In this document: positions 7,600-15,723 of the stretch, one piece after another
Numbering within the stretch: position 1 is the first letter of the stretch
Layout: each line of letters starts with the position of its first letter
Assembly: GCF_014126615.1 (NCBI RefSeq)
Contig: NZ_CP059896.1
Coordinates: 1,064,501 to 1,128,500, forward strand
Length of the DNA stretch: 64,000 nucleotides
Reading direction: 5' to 3'
Origin: Ciceribacter thiooxidans
GTDB taxonomy: Bacteria; Pseudomonadota; Alphaproteobacteria; Rhizobiales; Rhizobiaceae
Program-made: the position numbers and the translations under genes
The notes under the pieces: generated by a model
What the model was told of the DNA's origin: nothing
Seen by the model: only the letters and a program-made list of their open reading frames with translations
The model's database searches: none

Positions 7600-8741
7600 A
7601 TATCGTCGCAAACTGGAGCTATCCGACCGCCATCAAGATGGGCCGGGGCCGGATCAGGGAGCTCGCCGACGCCTGCAAGTCGCTCGGCATGAAGAAGCCG
7701 CTGCTCGTCACCGACCGCGGGCTCGCCTCGATGGCGATCACCCAAGGAGCGCTCGACGTCCTCGAAGAGGCGGGCCTCGGCCGCGCGATCTTCGCCGACG
7801 TCGACCCGAACCCGAACGAGAAGAACCTCGAGGCCGGCGTCAAGGCCTTCAAGGACGGCGGCCATGACGGCGTCGTCGCCTTCGGCGGCGGCTCGGGCCT
7901 CGACCTCGGCAAGTGCGTCGCCTTCATGGCCGGCCAGACGCGGCCGGTCTGGGACTTCGAAGACGTCGGCGACTGGTGGACGCGGGCGAATGTCGAGGGC
8001 ATCGCCCCGATCGTCGCGGTTCCGACGACCGCCGGCACCGGCTCGGAAGTCGGCCGCGCCTCGGTCATCACCAATTCCGAAACCCATGTGAAGAAGATCA
8101 TCTTCCATCCGAAGTTCCTGCCGGGCGTCGTCATCTCCGACCCGGAACTGACCGTCGGCATGCCGAAGATGATCACCGCCGGCACCGGCATGGACGCCTT
8201 CGCCCACTGCCTGGAGGCCTATTCCTCGCCGTTCTTCCACCCGATGAGCCAGGGCATCGCGCTCGAAGGCATGCGGCTCGTCAAGGAGTTCCTGCCGCGC
8301 GCCTATGCAGACGGCACCGACATCGAGGCGCGCACCAACATGATGGCAGCCGCCGCCATGGGCGCCGTCGCCTTCCAGAAGGGGCTCGGCGCGATCCACT
8401 CGCTCTCGCACCCGATCGGCGCGGTCTACAACACCCATCACGGCATGACGAACGCGGTGGTGATGCCGCCGGTGCTGCGCTTCAACCGCGCGGAAATCGA
8501 GGAGAAGATCGCGCGCGCCGCCGCCTATCTCGGTATTTCCGGCGGCTTCGACGGCTTCTACGACTACGTGCTGGCGCTCCGCTCCGAGCTCGGCGTTCCG
8601 GACAATCTCACCGCCATGGGCATCAAGCCCGACCGCATCGACGAACTGACCGCCATGGCGATCGAGGACCCGAGCTGCGGCGGCAACCCGGTCAAGATGA
8701 CCTTCGAGAACACCAAGGCACTCTTCCTCGAATGCTTCTGA
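7596..8741 (+). CDS. iron-containing alcohol dehydrogenase family protein
   Basis: The 381-residue protein belongs to the group III metal-dependent alcohol dehydrogenases. The nucleotide-binding part has VVAFGGGSGLDLGK near residue 92 and TTAGTGSEVGRASVI near 147. The metal-binding half has the Asp of DPELT near 185, AFAHCLEAYSSP near 205, GAIHSLSHPIGA near 267 and HHGMTNAVVMPP near 281, so the Asp and three His ligands all appear present. Family members reversibly oxidise alcohols with NAD(P). It is the last gene of the operon and a terminator follows. An alcohol dehydrogenase where PuuB-like pathways use an amine oxidase suggests the substrate carries a hydroxyl group. Confidence 0.92.
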   Translation: MNIVANWSYPTAIKMGRGRIRELADACKSLGMKKPLLVTDRGLASMAITQGALDVLEEAGLGRAIFADVDPNPNEKNLEAGVKAFKDGGHDGVVAFGGGSGLDLGKCVAFMAGQTRPVWDFEDVGDWWTRANVEGIAPIVAVPTTAGTGSEVGRASVITNSETHVKKIIFHPKFLPGVVISDPELTVGMPKMITAGTGMDAFAHCLEAYSSPFFHPMSQGIALEGMRLVKEFLPRAYADGTDIEARTNMMAAAAMGAVAFQKGLGAIHSLSHPIGAVYNTHHGMTNAVVMPPVLRFNRAEIEEKIARAAAYLGISGGFDGFYDYVLALRSELGVPDNLTAMGIKPDRIDELTAMAIEDPSCGGNPVKMTFENTKALFLECF

Positions 8742-8768
8742 GGCGCTTTGCTCTCAGTTGACGTGCAA

Positions 8769-8804
8769 GGGTCCGCAGTCCCAGCTGCGGGCCCTTTTTC
8801 TTTT
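8769..8804 (+). terminator. rho-independent terminator of the TRAP/ligase operon
   Basis: GGGTCCGCAG (8769-8778) pairs with CTGCGGGCCC (8785-8794) with one G-U position, around a six-base loop. It is followed by TTTTTCTTTT. It ends the operon 28 bases after the alcohol dehydrogenase stop. Confidence 0.85.
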
Positions 8805-8864
8805 CCGCATCAATGGGCTGGCGGATAAGGCGCAGGGCGGCGGGCGAGCGCCGTTTGCCCTTTG

Positions 8865-8872
8865 TTAACCAT
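8865..8872 (+). promoter_or_regulatory. TTAACCAT motif upstream of the ParA-like gene (possible CtrA half-site)
   Basis: The octamer TTAACCAT, known as a CtrA half-site in alphaproteobacteria, lies about 90 bases before the ParA-like start. A single octamer can occur by chance, so this is only a candidate. Confidence 0.3.
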
Positions 8873-8958
8873 AATGAACGAAGGTGACGGTGATCGACGC
8901 CATGAGCGCGGTGTCGGAGTGAGCGATGTCGGCTCGCCGCACTTTCGAGGACAAACGC

Positions 8959-9678
8959 ATGCCAGTCATCTCATTCGCCAACGCCAAGGGCGGCGCCGGA
9001 AAGACCACCGCGGCGCTGCTGCTCGCCACCGAACTCGCCCAGCAGGGTTTTCGCGTTGCGATCATCGACGCCGACCCGCAGCACTGGATCAGCCAGTGGC
9101 ATGAGATATCCGGCACGCAGCGCAATATCGAGGTGATCTCCGAAGTCTCCGTCGCCTCGCTGCAGGGGCACATCGCCGAATGCGCGCGGACGGCCGACTA
9201 TACCGTGATCGACCTCGCCGGCGCGCGCGACGCGATCGTGACCACCGCGATCGGCCTTTCCGATCATGTGATGATCCCGGTGCAGGGCTGCGCGATGGAT
9301 GCGCGCGGTGCCGCGCAGATCCTCGACCTCATAGGCCTCATCGAGGAGAAGGGCAGGCTTACGATCCCGCACTCGGTGGTGCTGACCCGCGTCACCTCGA
9401 TGGTGACGACGCGGGCGCTGCTTGCGATCAAGGGCCTCCTACAGGCCCGCGGCGTCAACGTCGTCAACACCCCGATCGTCGAGCGCAACGCTTTCCGCGA
9501 GATCTTCGACTGCGGCGGCACGCTACACACGATGGACCCCGCAAAGATCAGCAATCTCGACCGCGCCCGCGAAAACGCCCGCGCCTTCGCGCTCGAAGTC
9601 ATGCGCGTGCTGCCGGTGAAGGTCGTGCGCTCGCAGCCCGCCCGCCGGTTTCTGCGCGTCGTCGGCAACGCGGCGTGA
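8959..9678 (+). CDS. orphan ParA/MinD-superfamily ATPase (VirC1-like)
   Basis: The 239-residue protein begins MPVISFANAKGGAGKTTAAL, a deviant Walker A motif with the signature lysine at residue 10. AIIDADPQHWISQW follows near 38, then a Walker B-like VIDLAGARDAI near 80. The C-terminal part (VLTRVTSMVTTRAL, NTPIVERNAFREIF) resembles the small ParA group that includes Agrobacterium VirC1. Such ATPases position DNA or protein complexes on the nucleoid or membrane. No ParB-like gene or parS sites are adjacent. The start at 8959 is preferred to 8926 because GAGGA (8947-8951) is seven bases away. It stands alone between a terminator and a convergent operon, next to a less GC-rich island. Its cargo is unknown. 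Confidence 0.82.
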   Translation: MPVISFANAKGGAGKTTAALLLATELAQQGFRVAIIDADPQHWISQWHEISGTQRNIEVISEVSVASLQGHIAECARTADYTVIDLAGARDAIVTTAIGLSDHVMIPVQGCAMDARGAAQILDLIGLIEEKGRLTIPHSVVLTRVTSMVTTRALLAIKGLLQARGVNVVNTPIVERNAFREIFDCGGTLHTMDPAKISNLDRARENARAFALEVMRVLPVKVVRSQPARRFLRVVGNAA

Positions 9679-9895
9679 TGGTGAGAGGTGAGTGAGAGGG
9701 TCGCTGGCTGGGGGAGTGGCGAGTGGATAGGAGCGGCATAGGTTCGGCGTCGACGAGTCACCAATTTGCTGGGCAAAACAGATATCCGCTGGTGCATATC
9801 ACGAGAGAAAACCGACCTCCTCGGCGTAAGGGCCGACGAAACCTTTCGGTACTTTGTCGCATTGGCATGGCACCGCAATGCCGTTGCCTGAGAGA

Positions 9896-10894
9896 TCATC
9901 CTTGTGCTGCGGGTCGAGGCAAGCCGAGGTCGCTGTATATGGGGGCAAGTTCCTCATCCGTGAGAGGGCCGTTGTTTGGCGCGGTCCGAGGCGCAATTTT
10001 GATCGCCCAATAAACAAGGAGGACGGCGGGTTGACGAAACAACAGGTCGACTGGTGCGCGCCCTTTGATGCACTCAGCCAAGAACGCTTTCTCCTTAAGA
10101 AATCTGCCTAGGTTTTCCTCAAAGTCCTCTTTTGCCCATTTGCCAAAGTGGTCAATCAGCAATGCGTCGAGCGGCGAAGGCTCGGGTTCGAGCCCGGTGA
10201 AGGAGCGATACAAGCGGTCGACTGCGACCGAAACCTCGCGACTTGGAGCCAGTGCTGCGTCCAACCATTCCCTCACCTTCATGAAGTAGTCGTCCGTGGC
10301 CTCCATCAGTGCCATGCTTTTGGCGGCGGACCGCTTCACGTCTGGCGACGCCTGAACGCTAGGCTTATATATGGTGTCGTGGGTTAGTTCGCTGTACGCA
10401 TGTTGGAGTATTGTTCGTACCTGAATTTCGCAGGGAGTTCCTGCCGCTATGGTCACTCCTTCGAACGTCAACTCATCTCTAGACCGAACTATGTAGTGAA
10501 CGGATTGATAGTCGAATTCGTATGGCCGGAGCCTCCGCTCATCTTCGTAGTCCCGGGCCAGTATTGCGGTCCAGATGGGGCAGGTCGTGATCGCGCGTTC
10601 GACAATTTTGATATCCGCCGACACTAGGACAACAAAGCGCAATCCGACCTTGTCTTCAATATCGTTGTATGGGTCAGTATAAGGCTTTCCTCGCCTAAAA
10701 GCCTTCGCCAATAGCGACGGCTCTTCCTTCGTTCGTGGCCTTATTGGGATACGGAGAAATAGCTCGATAGAAGCTGGGCGAATTTCCGAGGCCACCGCTG
10801 CAGTTAGCTCGACCGAGACGAAGTTACCCCATGCAACATACATCGGGCGCTCGATACGCCACCGTTCGAGGAGTCTCGTTTCCCGGTCGGTCAT
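9896..10894 (-). CDS. RelA/SpoT-domain nucleotide pyrophosphokinase-like protein
   Basis: The 332-residue protein carries a RelA/SpoT synthetase domain in residues 40-178. Motifs of active alarmone synthetases are visible: RTKEEPS (54-60, ATP-binding R-x-K-x3-S), IEDKVGLRFVV (79-89, with Asp81 in the metal position), FDYQSVHYIV (127-136, the nucleotide-stacking Tyr) and EIQVRTILQHAYSELTHD (156-173, with Glu156). There is no HD hydrolase domain and no TGS or ACT domain, so this is a stand-alone synthetase-type enzyme with a helical C-terminal half of unknown fold. Its start overlaps the upstream NA37-like gene by ATGA, and no SD of its own is evident, so translation is probably coupled. Codon use is less GC-rich than in the neighbours, suggesting transfer. 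The product could be (p)ppGpp, (p)ppApp or modified RNA, as in toxic small alarmone synthetases. Confidence 0.85.
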   Translation of the reverse strand: MTDRETRLLERWRIERPMYVAWGNFVSVELTAAVASEIRPASIELFLRIPIRPRTKEEPSLLAKAFRRGKPYTDPYNDIEDKVGLRFVVLVSADIKIVERAITTCPIWTAILARDYEDERRLRPYEFDYQSVHYIVRSRDELTFEGVTIAAGTPCEIQVRTILQHAYSELTHDTIYKPSVQASPDVKRSAAKSMALMEATDDYFMKVREWLDAALAPSREVSVAVDRLYRSFTGLEPEPSPLDALLIDHFGKWAKEDFEENLGRFLKEKAFLAECIKGRAPVDLLFRQPAVLLVYWAIKIAPRTAPNNGPLTDEELAPIYSDLGLPRPAAQG

Positions 10895-11964
10895 TGTTCG
10901 CCGGTGAGGCGCTCGCGAACTATAATTCGCGTCCAGCCGCCACTAAGACCGTCCACTCCCTCAGCCGGAATGGTTTCCATTTGTACCTTTGTCTTGAGGG
11001 CCTCAGGCGAGGCGGACAGCTCAATGTCTCCGCCAAACTTCAGTCGGCGCCTGCGAAGCCGATTGCCCATCTGAGATGTATCTCTCACCACGGCGTTCGG
11101 CGTGAACTTCTTGACGTTCATAAAGTCAGCATAGTGGTCTCTGAGGTCTGGCGGCAAAAATCTGCTGCCAAACTGATCAGCAGTAAACGTCGGATCTTGG
11201 TCGTCGCGGACGAATACGTAAAGGCTATCGACCATGTCGCGCTTCTTCTCGGGGTCTAGGTTCGAACCCCGAATGAACTCCTTTGTCAGATCGAAGAATT
11301 TCATCGTCTCGTAGGGGCCGTCGCTTGGCAACGCACAGCCAAGGAAGCCTTCATAGAAGTACGTTGCCGCAGCTTCTCGGTTACTAGCGGAGATATTGCT
11401 GTCGAAGATGAAGGCACGCCGGCCTTCCGGCTTCGGCTTAGACATATCATCGAACGCTAGGATGCCAATCTTGTAGAGACGCGTCGCCGGGGTGAGAAAA
11501 ATGTTGTTGAGAAACTCGATGACAGCGCTGGTGCCAGCAATTGAACGTCGGAACCCTTGCTGGATCTCCGCCTTGATGACACCGACAAACGGTATGGAAG
11601 CTGTGCCGAATGTTCCATCGAATACAATGACCATTCCGCCTGGTATGCGCCGGGCCATCTGCGATTCTGCGAGTTTGGTTGCGATTTCTCTGGACCCGAT
11701 TAGGAATGTCGCGTCGTCGGACCCGACGAGCTTTTCGGTAGTTTCCAAAAAGCTGCCGGGGCCCGACTTCACAATTCGCATCTCAAGACTCTGCGTCTGC
11801 CCCGACAGCGCGTCGGTCATCCGAAGTCGAAATGCCCCCATGGCGTCCGCGCTTAACAATTCCAAACCGTTGGCATACACAGGTGGCTGAATAGATCTGT
11901 CATCGTTACGACGAAAGACCTCGTGAACCGCGACGCGACTCACCTTCAGATTTTCAAACAACAT
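10891..11964 (-). CDS. nucleoid-associated protein, NA37/NdpA-like
   Basis: The 357-residue protein starts MLFENLKVSRVAVHEVFRR. The ATG at 11964 follows GGAGG (11973-11977) at eight bases and is preferred over a GTG 15 bases upstream. The N-terminal part (residues 1-100) and the central segment YFYEGFLGCALPSDGPYETMKFF followed by DLTKEFI (about 215-245) resemble the NA37 family of nucleoid-associated proteins (YejK/NdpA), in which a conserved F-x-G-C-like core precedes a helical region. The basic stretch NRLRRRRLKFGG near 310 could contact nucleic acid. It is the first gene of a two-gene operon with the RelA/SpoT-domain protein. Similarity is judged by eye and is moderate; the role is unknown. 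The less GC-rich codon use suggests recent acquisition. Confidence 0.6.
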   Translation of the reverse strand: MLFENLKVSRVAVHEVFRRNDDRSIQPPVYANGLELLSADAMGAFRLRMTDALSGQTQSLEMRIVKSGPGSFLETTEKLVGSDDATFLIGSREIATKLAESQMARRIPGGMVIVFDGTFGTASIPFVGVIKAEIQQGFRRSIAGTSAVIEFLNNIFLTPATRLYKIGILAFDDMSKPKPEGRRAFIFDSNISASNREAAATYFYEGFLGCALPSDGPYETMKFFDLTKEFIRGSNLDPEKKRDMVDSLYVFVRDDQDPTFTADQFGSRFLPPDLRDHYADFMNVKKFTPNAVVRDTSQMGNRLRRRRLKFGGDIELSASPEALKTKVQMETIPAEGVDGLSGGWTRIIVRERLTGEQ

Positions 11965-12242
11965 TATAGCCCCCTCCACCTTACCGAGTAATGTTTCGCA
12001 TAGTCTACTGTAACGGTAAAGGCTGTGGGCAAATTATTCTTTCGGCAGTAGGAACATCCGGTCTGAGCACCGGTGCGGCAATTTTCGGCAGCACGTCAGC
12101 TCTGCGTCACGGGCGGTCACAGTCGGGACAGCGAAGTGACCGTAGTTCCACCAATGGTTGGTGATCGCTCGTGCCATCCCAGCCTTTGCGTGTTATGAGC
12201 ACGCATGCTCATTTGATTCATACTGCAAGCTGGAGAGACACC

Positions 12243-12506
12243 ATGGGAATTATCGCCGCCATCGTTTTTCTGTCATTGGCCGCATGGTGGTTCGTGCCTT
12301 CGCCGAAGACGGGCATCTCGTGGCTGGGGATGATCTTCTTCGTTCTGGGGCTCGCTCCCATCGCCTCCATCACCAGCTTTCATCCGTATATGCTGCTGGC
12401 AATCGCGCAGTCGATCGTAACGCTGCCATTGATCCCAGTCGGTATCGCGGTCATGGCTGTGGGCCATTACCTCGCGACGTCGAAGGCGCAGAAGACCAAG
12501 CTCTGA
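12243..12506 (+). CDS. small hypothetical membrane protein, 87 residues
   Basis: The frame from the ATG at 12243 (GGAGAG six bases upstream) encodes MGIIAAIVFLSLAAWWFVP followed by two further hydrophobic stretches (GMIFFVLGLAPIA and LLAIAQSIVTLPLIPVGIAVM) and a short lysine-rich tail. I predict three membrane segments. I recognise no family. The frame extends upstream to 12171 but without a ribosome-binding site. It is convergent with the L,D-transpeptidase gene and lies just beyond the RelA/SpoT island. Confidence 0.6.
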   Translation: MGIIAAIVFLSLAAWWFVPSPKTGISWLGMIFFVLGLAPIASITSFHPYMLLAIAQSIVTLPLIPVGIAVMAVGHYLATSKAQKTKL

Positions 12507-12566
12507 GGCGGAGAGGGGGCAAGTCGCCGATCCAAACCCTTGAATGTCTTGCGGCGACTATGCCTC

Positions 12567-13901
12567 TCAATCCACAAACTCGACCGTCACTCCCGGCGAG
12601 ACCATCTTCGCAAGCTCGGTCGCGTCCCAGTTGGTGAGGCGGATGCAGCCGTGGCTCTGGGTTCGGCCGATCTTGGAGGGTTCGGGCGTGCCGTGGATGC
12701 CGTAGGTGGGCTTGGAGAGCGCCATCCAGACGGTGCCGACCGGGCCGTTCGGCCCTGGCGGGATCGCGAGCACCTTGTTGTTGCTGCCCTGCTGGAAATT
12801 GATCTTCGGATTGTAGGTGTATCCGGGGTTCAGCGCCACGCGCTCGACGGTGACGATGCCGGACGGCGAGGGGGTGTCGGCCGAGCCGATGCTCGCCGGG
12901 TAGGCGGCGACGAGGCTTCCGTCCTTGCCATAGGCGAAGACCTGCTTCTTGCCCTTGTCGGCGATAATGCGGGCGACCTTGCCGGCCTTCGGCTTGCCGG
13001 GCACGACGACCTTGATGATCGTGCCGGGAACGGTGAAATCGACGCCCGGATTGAGCGCACGCAGGTAGTTCTCGTCCATGTGGAACTTTTCGGCAAGCAT
13101 CTCCACGGTCGAGGTGTAGGCGAGCGAGGGGAGCTCAGCCTTGAGGCTGTAGTCCTCCGGGATCGAGGCGACATAGGGGCCTGCGGCATCACCCGGCGTG
13201 ATCGTGTAGGAGGTCACGGCCATGCCGCCCGACATGCGCAGGCGTTCCAAGATGTCCTCGGCATTGTTCGGGTCGATGGTCTCGCCGGTCATCTCCTGCC
13301 AGGCGACGAGCGCCTTGTTGACGTTCTGGCCCATCTTGCCGTCGATGACGCCCGGCGAGGCGGCTTCGCGGTCGAGGAAGACCTGCAGCGCGGTGATTTC
13401 GAGCTGGGAGAGATTGCTTTTCACCGGAATGTCGGGCGTGACGATGGTCTGCGGCGCCTGGTCGACCGGCGGCGGCATGTCGGGCCCACCCGACGGCATG
13501 TCCGGCAGCGGCTGGTCGAGCGGCGCGCGATCGATCGTGCCCGGTCCGGGGATCGCGCCGGTGACGACGCCGTCATCCTCCCAGCCGGGGGCAGGGGCGC
13601 CGAAATCCTGGTAGCCCGGCTGTTCCGCGCCGGGGCGGCGGCGGGGGAAATAGGTGTCTGCGCGCACTTCGGTGGCGATCACCCGGCCGCGACGGTCGAT
13701 CAGGACACGGCGGCCCATCTGGTCGCGGCTCACCACGACCTCGCCCTCTTCGGGTGTGTAGCCGAGGATGTCGCCTTCCGGCGTGACGAGCAGTGTGTCG
13801 CTGCGATAGGGATCGAGCCCTTGCGCCTCGGCGGCCGTTACCGCCGCCGAGCCTGCGGCCAACGTTGCTACTACCAGTCCTGCTTTCCACATGTCGGCCA
13901 C
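12567..13901 (-). CDS. L,D-transpeptidase (YkuD domain) with peptidoglycan-binding and LysM-like regions
   Basis: The 444-residue exported protein has a signal peptide (MWKAGLVVATLAAGSAAVTAAEAQG), a low-complexity Pro/Gly/Asp segment (about 120-170), a peptidoglycan-binding-1-like helical region (about 175-235) and a LysM-like segment (LAEKFHMDENYLRALNPGV, about 265-285). The C-terminal YkuD domain has HGTPEP...SHGCIRLTNWD near residue 415, with the catalytic Cys. Such enzymes make 3-3 cross-links in peptidoglycan or attach proteins to it; Rhizobiales carry many for polar growth. The frame starts with GTG at 13901 (GAGGA about ten bases upstream); an ATG nine bases inside is an alternative start. 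Confidence 0.9.
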   Translation of the reverse strand: MADMWKAGLVVATLAAGSAAVTAAEAQGLDPYRSDTLLVTPEGDILGYTPEEGEVVVSRDQMGRRVLIDRRGRVIATEVRADTYFPRRRPGAEQPGYQDFGAPAPGWEDDGVVTGAIPGPGTIDRAPLDQPLPDMPSGGPDMPPPVDQAPQTIVTPDIPVKSNLSQLEITALQVFLDREAASPGVIDGKMGQNVNKALVAWQEMTGETIDPNNAEDILERLRMSGGMAVTSYTITPGDAAGPYVASIPEDYSLKAELPSLAYTSTVEMLAEKFHMDENYLRALNPGVDFTVPGTIIKVVVPGKPKAGKVARIIADKGKKQVFAYGKDGSLVAAYPASIGSADTPSPSGIVTVERVALNPGYTYNPKINFQQGSNNKVLAIPPGPNGPVGTVWMALSKPTYGIHGTPEPSKIGRTQSHGCIRLTNWDATELAKMVSPGVTVEFVD

Positions 13902-14067
13902 GATGACGAAGTTCCTCAGATGAATGTCGGCTGCGACTGACGCGACAAATTTGACACTAGTGTGGAAAAGGTGAATTCATGGTGAATATTGACCTAATCG
14001 TGATTGTCGGTGTGCCGCTTTTCGCAAGGCGGGGGTCGTGCGACAAACCTTCCCGCAGGAGCAATTC

Positions 14068-14901
14068 ATGATCGAATTCAAGGGGCTCGCCGGCCCTTCG
14101 CTGACCATCGACCGCAGCTCCGTGCTCGATATCGGCGCCTGTATCGTCGATGGCGTCGATCTAGCGCCGGGGCGGGCGATCCCCGACGACGGCGATCCGC
14201 GAATCGACCATTCGCTGGAAGGCTTCCTCTTCACCTGCGGTCCGGACCATATCCGCCACCCCGAACCCATCGGCGAGGGGCGCGGCACCTATCCGCTGCA
14301 CGGTTCGTTCTCGTCGCATCCGGCGGAAATCCTTTCCTTCGAGACTGTGGAGGGTAACGCGGAAGCGCGGGCGGTTGTTTCCGTGCGGCTCGCCGACGGC
14401 GGCAGTGCGAGACTGGAGCGGCTCTGGCGGATCGACGGGGAGACCGGCGAGGTGCAGCTTTCCGACCGGGTGACGAACAGCGGGGAGACGCCGTTCCCGG
14501 CGATGTTCATGTATCACATGAACGTCGGCGCCTGGCATTTCGACGACGGCGTGCGGCTTTCCGGCGCCATGCTCGACGGCGGCGGGTTTCCCTGGGCCTT
14601 CGGGGAAGACCCCGGCGGGGTCTTCTGCGTGCCGGCGGTCGAGGAGGGCGAACCCTGGGCGGAGATGCGCCTCGGGCCGATCCGGGCGATCGGCGGCAAG
14701 ACGCTGCGCGTCCGTTTCCGGACCGATACGCTGCCCTTCCTGCAGGTCTGGCGCAACCAGCAGGCGCCGGCGAACGTCCTCGGCATCGAGCCGGTCTCGC
14801 ATCGATGGGAGCCGCGCAGCGTCCTCGCCGAGCGCGGCGAACTCGAACTGCTGGCGCCCGGAGAGGCGCGCGACTATGCGCTTTCCTTCGCGTTCGTGTG
14901 A
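14068..14901 (+). CDS. DUF4432 family protein (aldose epimerase-like fold)
   Basis: The 277-residue protein has the beta-sandwich character of the galactose mutarotase-like superfamily and matches DUF4432-type proteins: YPLHGSFSSHPAEI near residue 80, MFMYHMNVGAWHF near 150 and FLQVWRNQQAPANVLGIEPVSH near 235, containing conserved His and Glu residues. GCAGGAG seven bases upstream supports the ATG at 14068. It probably acts on a sugar or sugar phosphate. It heads a three-gene run with a TIGR01244-like protein and a RidA protein, an order suggesting small-molecule repair or sugar metabolism. Confidence 0.75.
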   Translation: MIEFKGLAGPSLTIDRSSVLDIGACIVDGVDLAPGRAIPDDGDPRIDHSLEGFLFTCGPDHIRHPEPIGEGRGTYPLHGSFSSHPAEILSFETVEGNAEARAVVSVRLADGGSARLERLWRIDGETGEVQLSDRVTNSGETPFPAMFMYHMNVGAWHFDDGVRLSGAMLDGGGFPWAFGEDPGGVFCVPAVEEGEPWAEMRLGPIRAIGGKTLRVRFRTDTLPFLQVWRNQQAPANVLGIEPVSHRWEPRSVLAERGELELLAPGEARDYALSFAFV

Positions 14902-14979
14902 TTGGCAGTCGCGGGCGATTGACGCCCGTCGGCCTTGATCGTAGAGGTTTGTCCCGCATCAGGAAGGGAGAGCCGCGCC

Positions 14980-15318
14980 ATGGACATCAGGCAGATCGAC
15001 GAGGAATATTCGGTCACCGGACAGATCACCGTGTCGGACCTCGACACCATTTTCGAACTCGGCTTCCGGTCGGTCGTCTGCCACCGGCCGGACCACGAGG
15101 AGCCGGGCCAGCCGCTGTTTGCCGAGATCGAGCGGCGCGCCGATGAACTCGGCCTGAAGATCGCCCACATCCCGGTCGGCCCGATGGGCGTGACCTCGGA
15201 AGCCGTCGCCGGCATGGTCGACGCGCTCGACGATTTCGAGCGGCCGATGCTCGGCTATTGCCGCTCCGGCGCCCGCTCGACCGCCATCTACCAGAAAAGC
15301 CTGCAGCTGCGCGACTGA
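14980..15318 (+). CDS. TIGR01244-family phosphatase/rhodanese-like protein
   Basis: The 112-residue protein resembles the TIGR01244 (DUF442) family, a protein-tyrosine-phosphatase-like fold found alone or fused to metallo-beta-lactamase-like sulfur enzymes. Motifs are ITVSDLDTIFELGFRSVVCHRPD (residues 14-36, in two parts), the family's PVGPMGV segment and the active-site loop LGYCRSGARST with the nucleophilic Cys near residue 93. Reported relatives are linked to sulfide detoxification. Here it stands alone. GGGAG lies nine bases before the ATG at 14980; the longer frame to 14935 is unsupported. Confidence 0.8.
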   Translation: MDIRQIDEEYSVTGQITVSDLDTIFELGFRSVVCHRPDHEEPGQPLFAEIERRADELGLKIAHIPVGPMGVTSEAVAGMVDALDDFERPMLGYCRSGARSTAIYQKSLQLRD

Positions 15319-15360
15319 GCGGCTGCCGCCTTCATCCTTCGACACAACAGGAGAATTGAC

Positions 15361-15702
15361 ATGAGCATCAAGCGCATCGAACCCGGCGCCCGCATGAGCG
15401 GCGCGGTCGTCCACGGCAACACCGTCTATCTCGCCGGCCAGGTCGGTGAGGGCGCGACCGTCACCGAACAGTCGAAGTCGGCACTCGCCGAAGTCGACCG
15501 CCTGCTGGCCGCCGTCGGTTCGGACAAGTCGAAGATCCTGCAGACGATCATCTATCTCTCCGACATGTCGACGTTCGCCGAAATGAACGCGGTCTGGGAA
15601 GCCTGGATCGACCCGAAGAACCCGCCGGCCCGCGCCACCAGCCAGGCCGCTCTCGCGACGCCTGCCTACAAGGTCGAGTTCGTCGTCATCGCGGCGGTCT
15701 GA
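15361..15702 (+). CDS. RidA family protein (reactive imine/enamine deaminase)
   Basis: The 113-residue protein is a full-length RidA/YjgF/UK114 member. The family pattern is visible in VYLAGQVGEGATVTEQS (residues 22-38), ILQTIIYLSDMSTFAEMN (about 60-77) and the C-terminal PPARATSQAALATPAYKVE, which includes the conserved Arg of the ligand pocket. RidA proteins hydrolyse reactive enamines and imines from PLP enzymes; this one looks closer to a RidA paralogue group than to canonical RidA. AGGAGA lies six bases upstream. A strong terminator follows. Confidence 0.9.
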   Translation: MSIKRIEPGARMSGAVVHGNTVYLAGQVGEGATVTEQSKSALAEVDRLLAAVGSDKSKILQTIIYLSDMSTFAEMNAVWEAWIDPKNPPARATSQAALATPAYKVEFVVIAAV

Positions 15703-15723
15703 TCTCCACCGTTTCGTGAATGC

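Noticed and set aside
9799..9895. open reverse-strand frame past the RelA/SpoT gene stop, as a possible frameshifted extension
   Set aside because: The continuation has no recognisable domain and no SD, and the enzyme already ends plausibly.
10183..10196. tRNA T-arm-like CGGGTTCGAGCCCG
   Set aside because: It lies inside the RelA/SpoT-domain gene and encodes part of GLEPEPSP. No acceptor, D or anticodon arm surrounds it.
11251..11270. second T-arm-like GGTTCGAACCCC
   Set aside because: It is coding sequence of the NA37-like gene (RGSNLDPEK) with no cloverleaf around it.
11979..12017. imperfect inverted repeat CCTTACCG ... CGGTAAAGG upstream of the NA37-like gene as an operator
   Set aside because: The arms match only with an inserted base and sit in a short AT-rich stretch, too weak to call.
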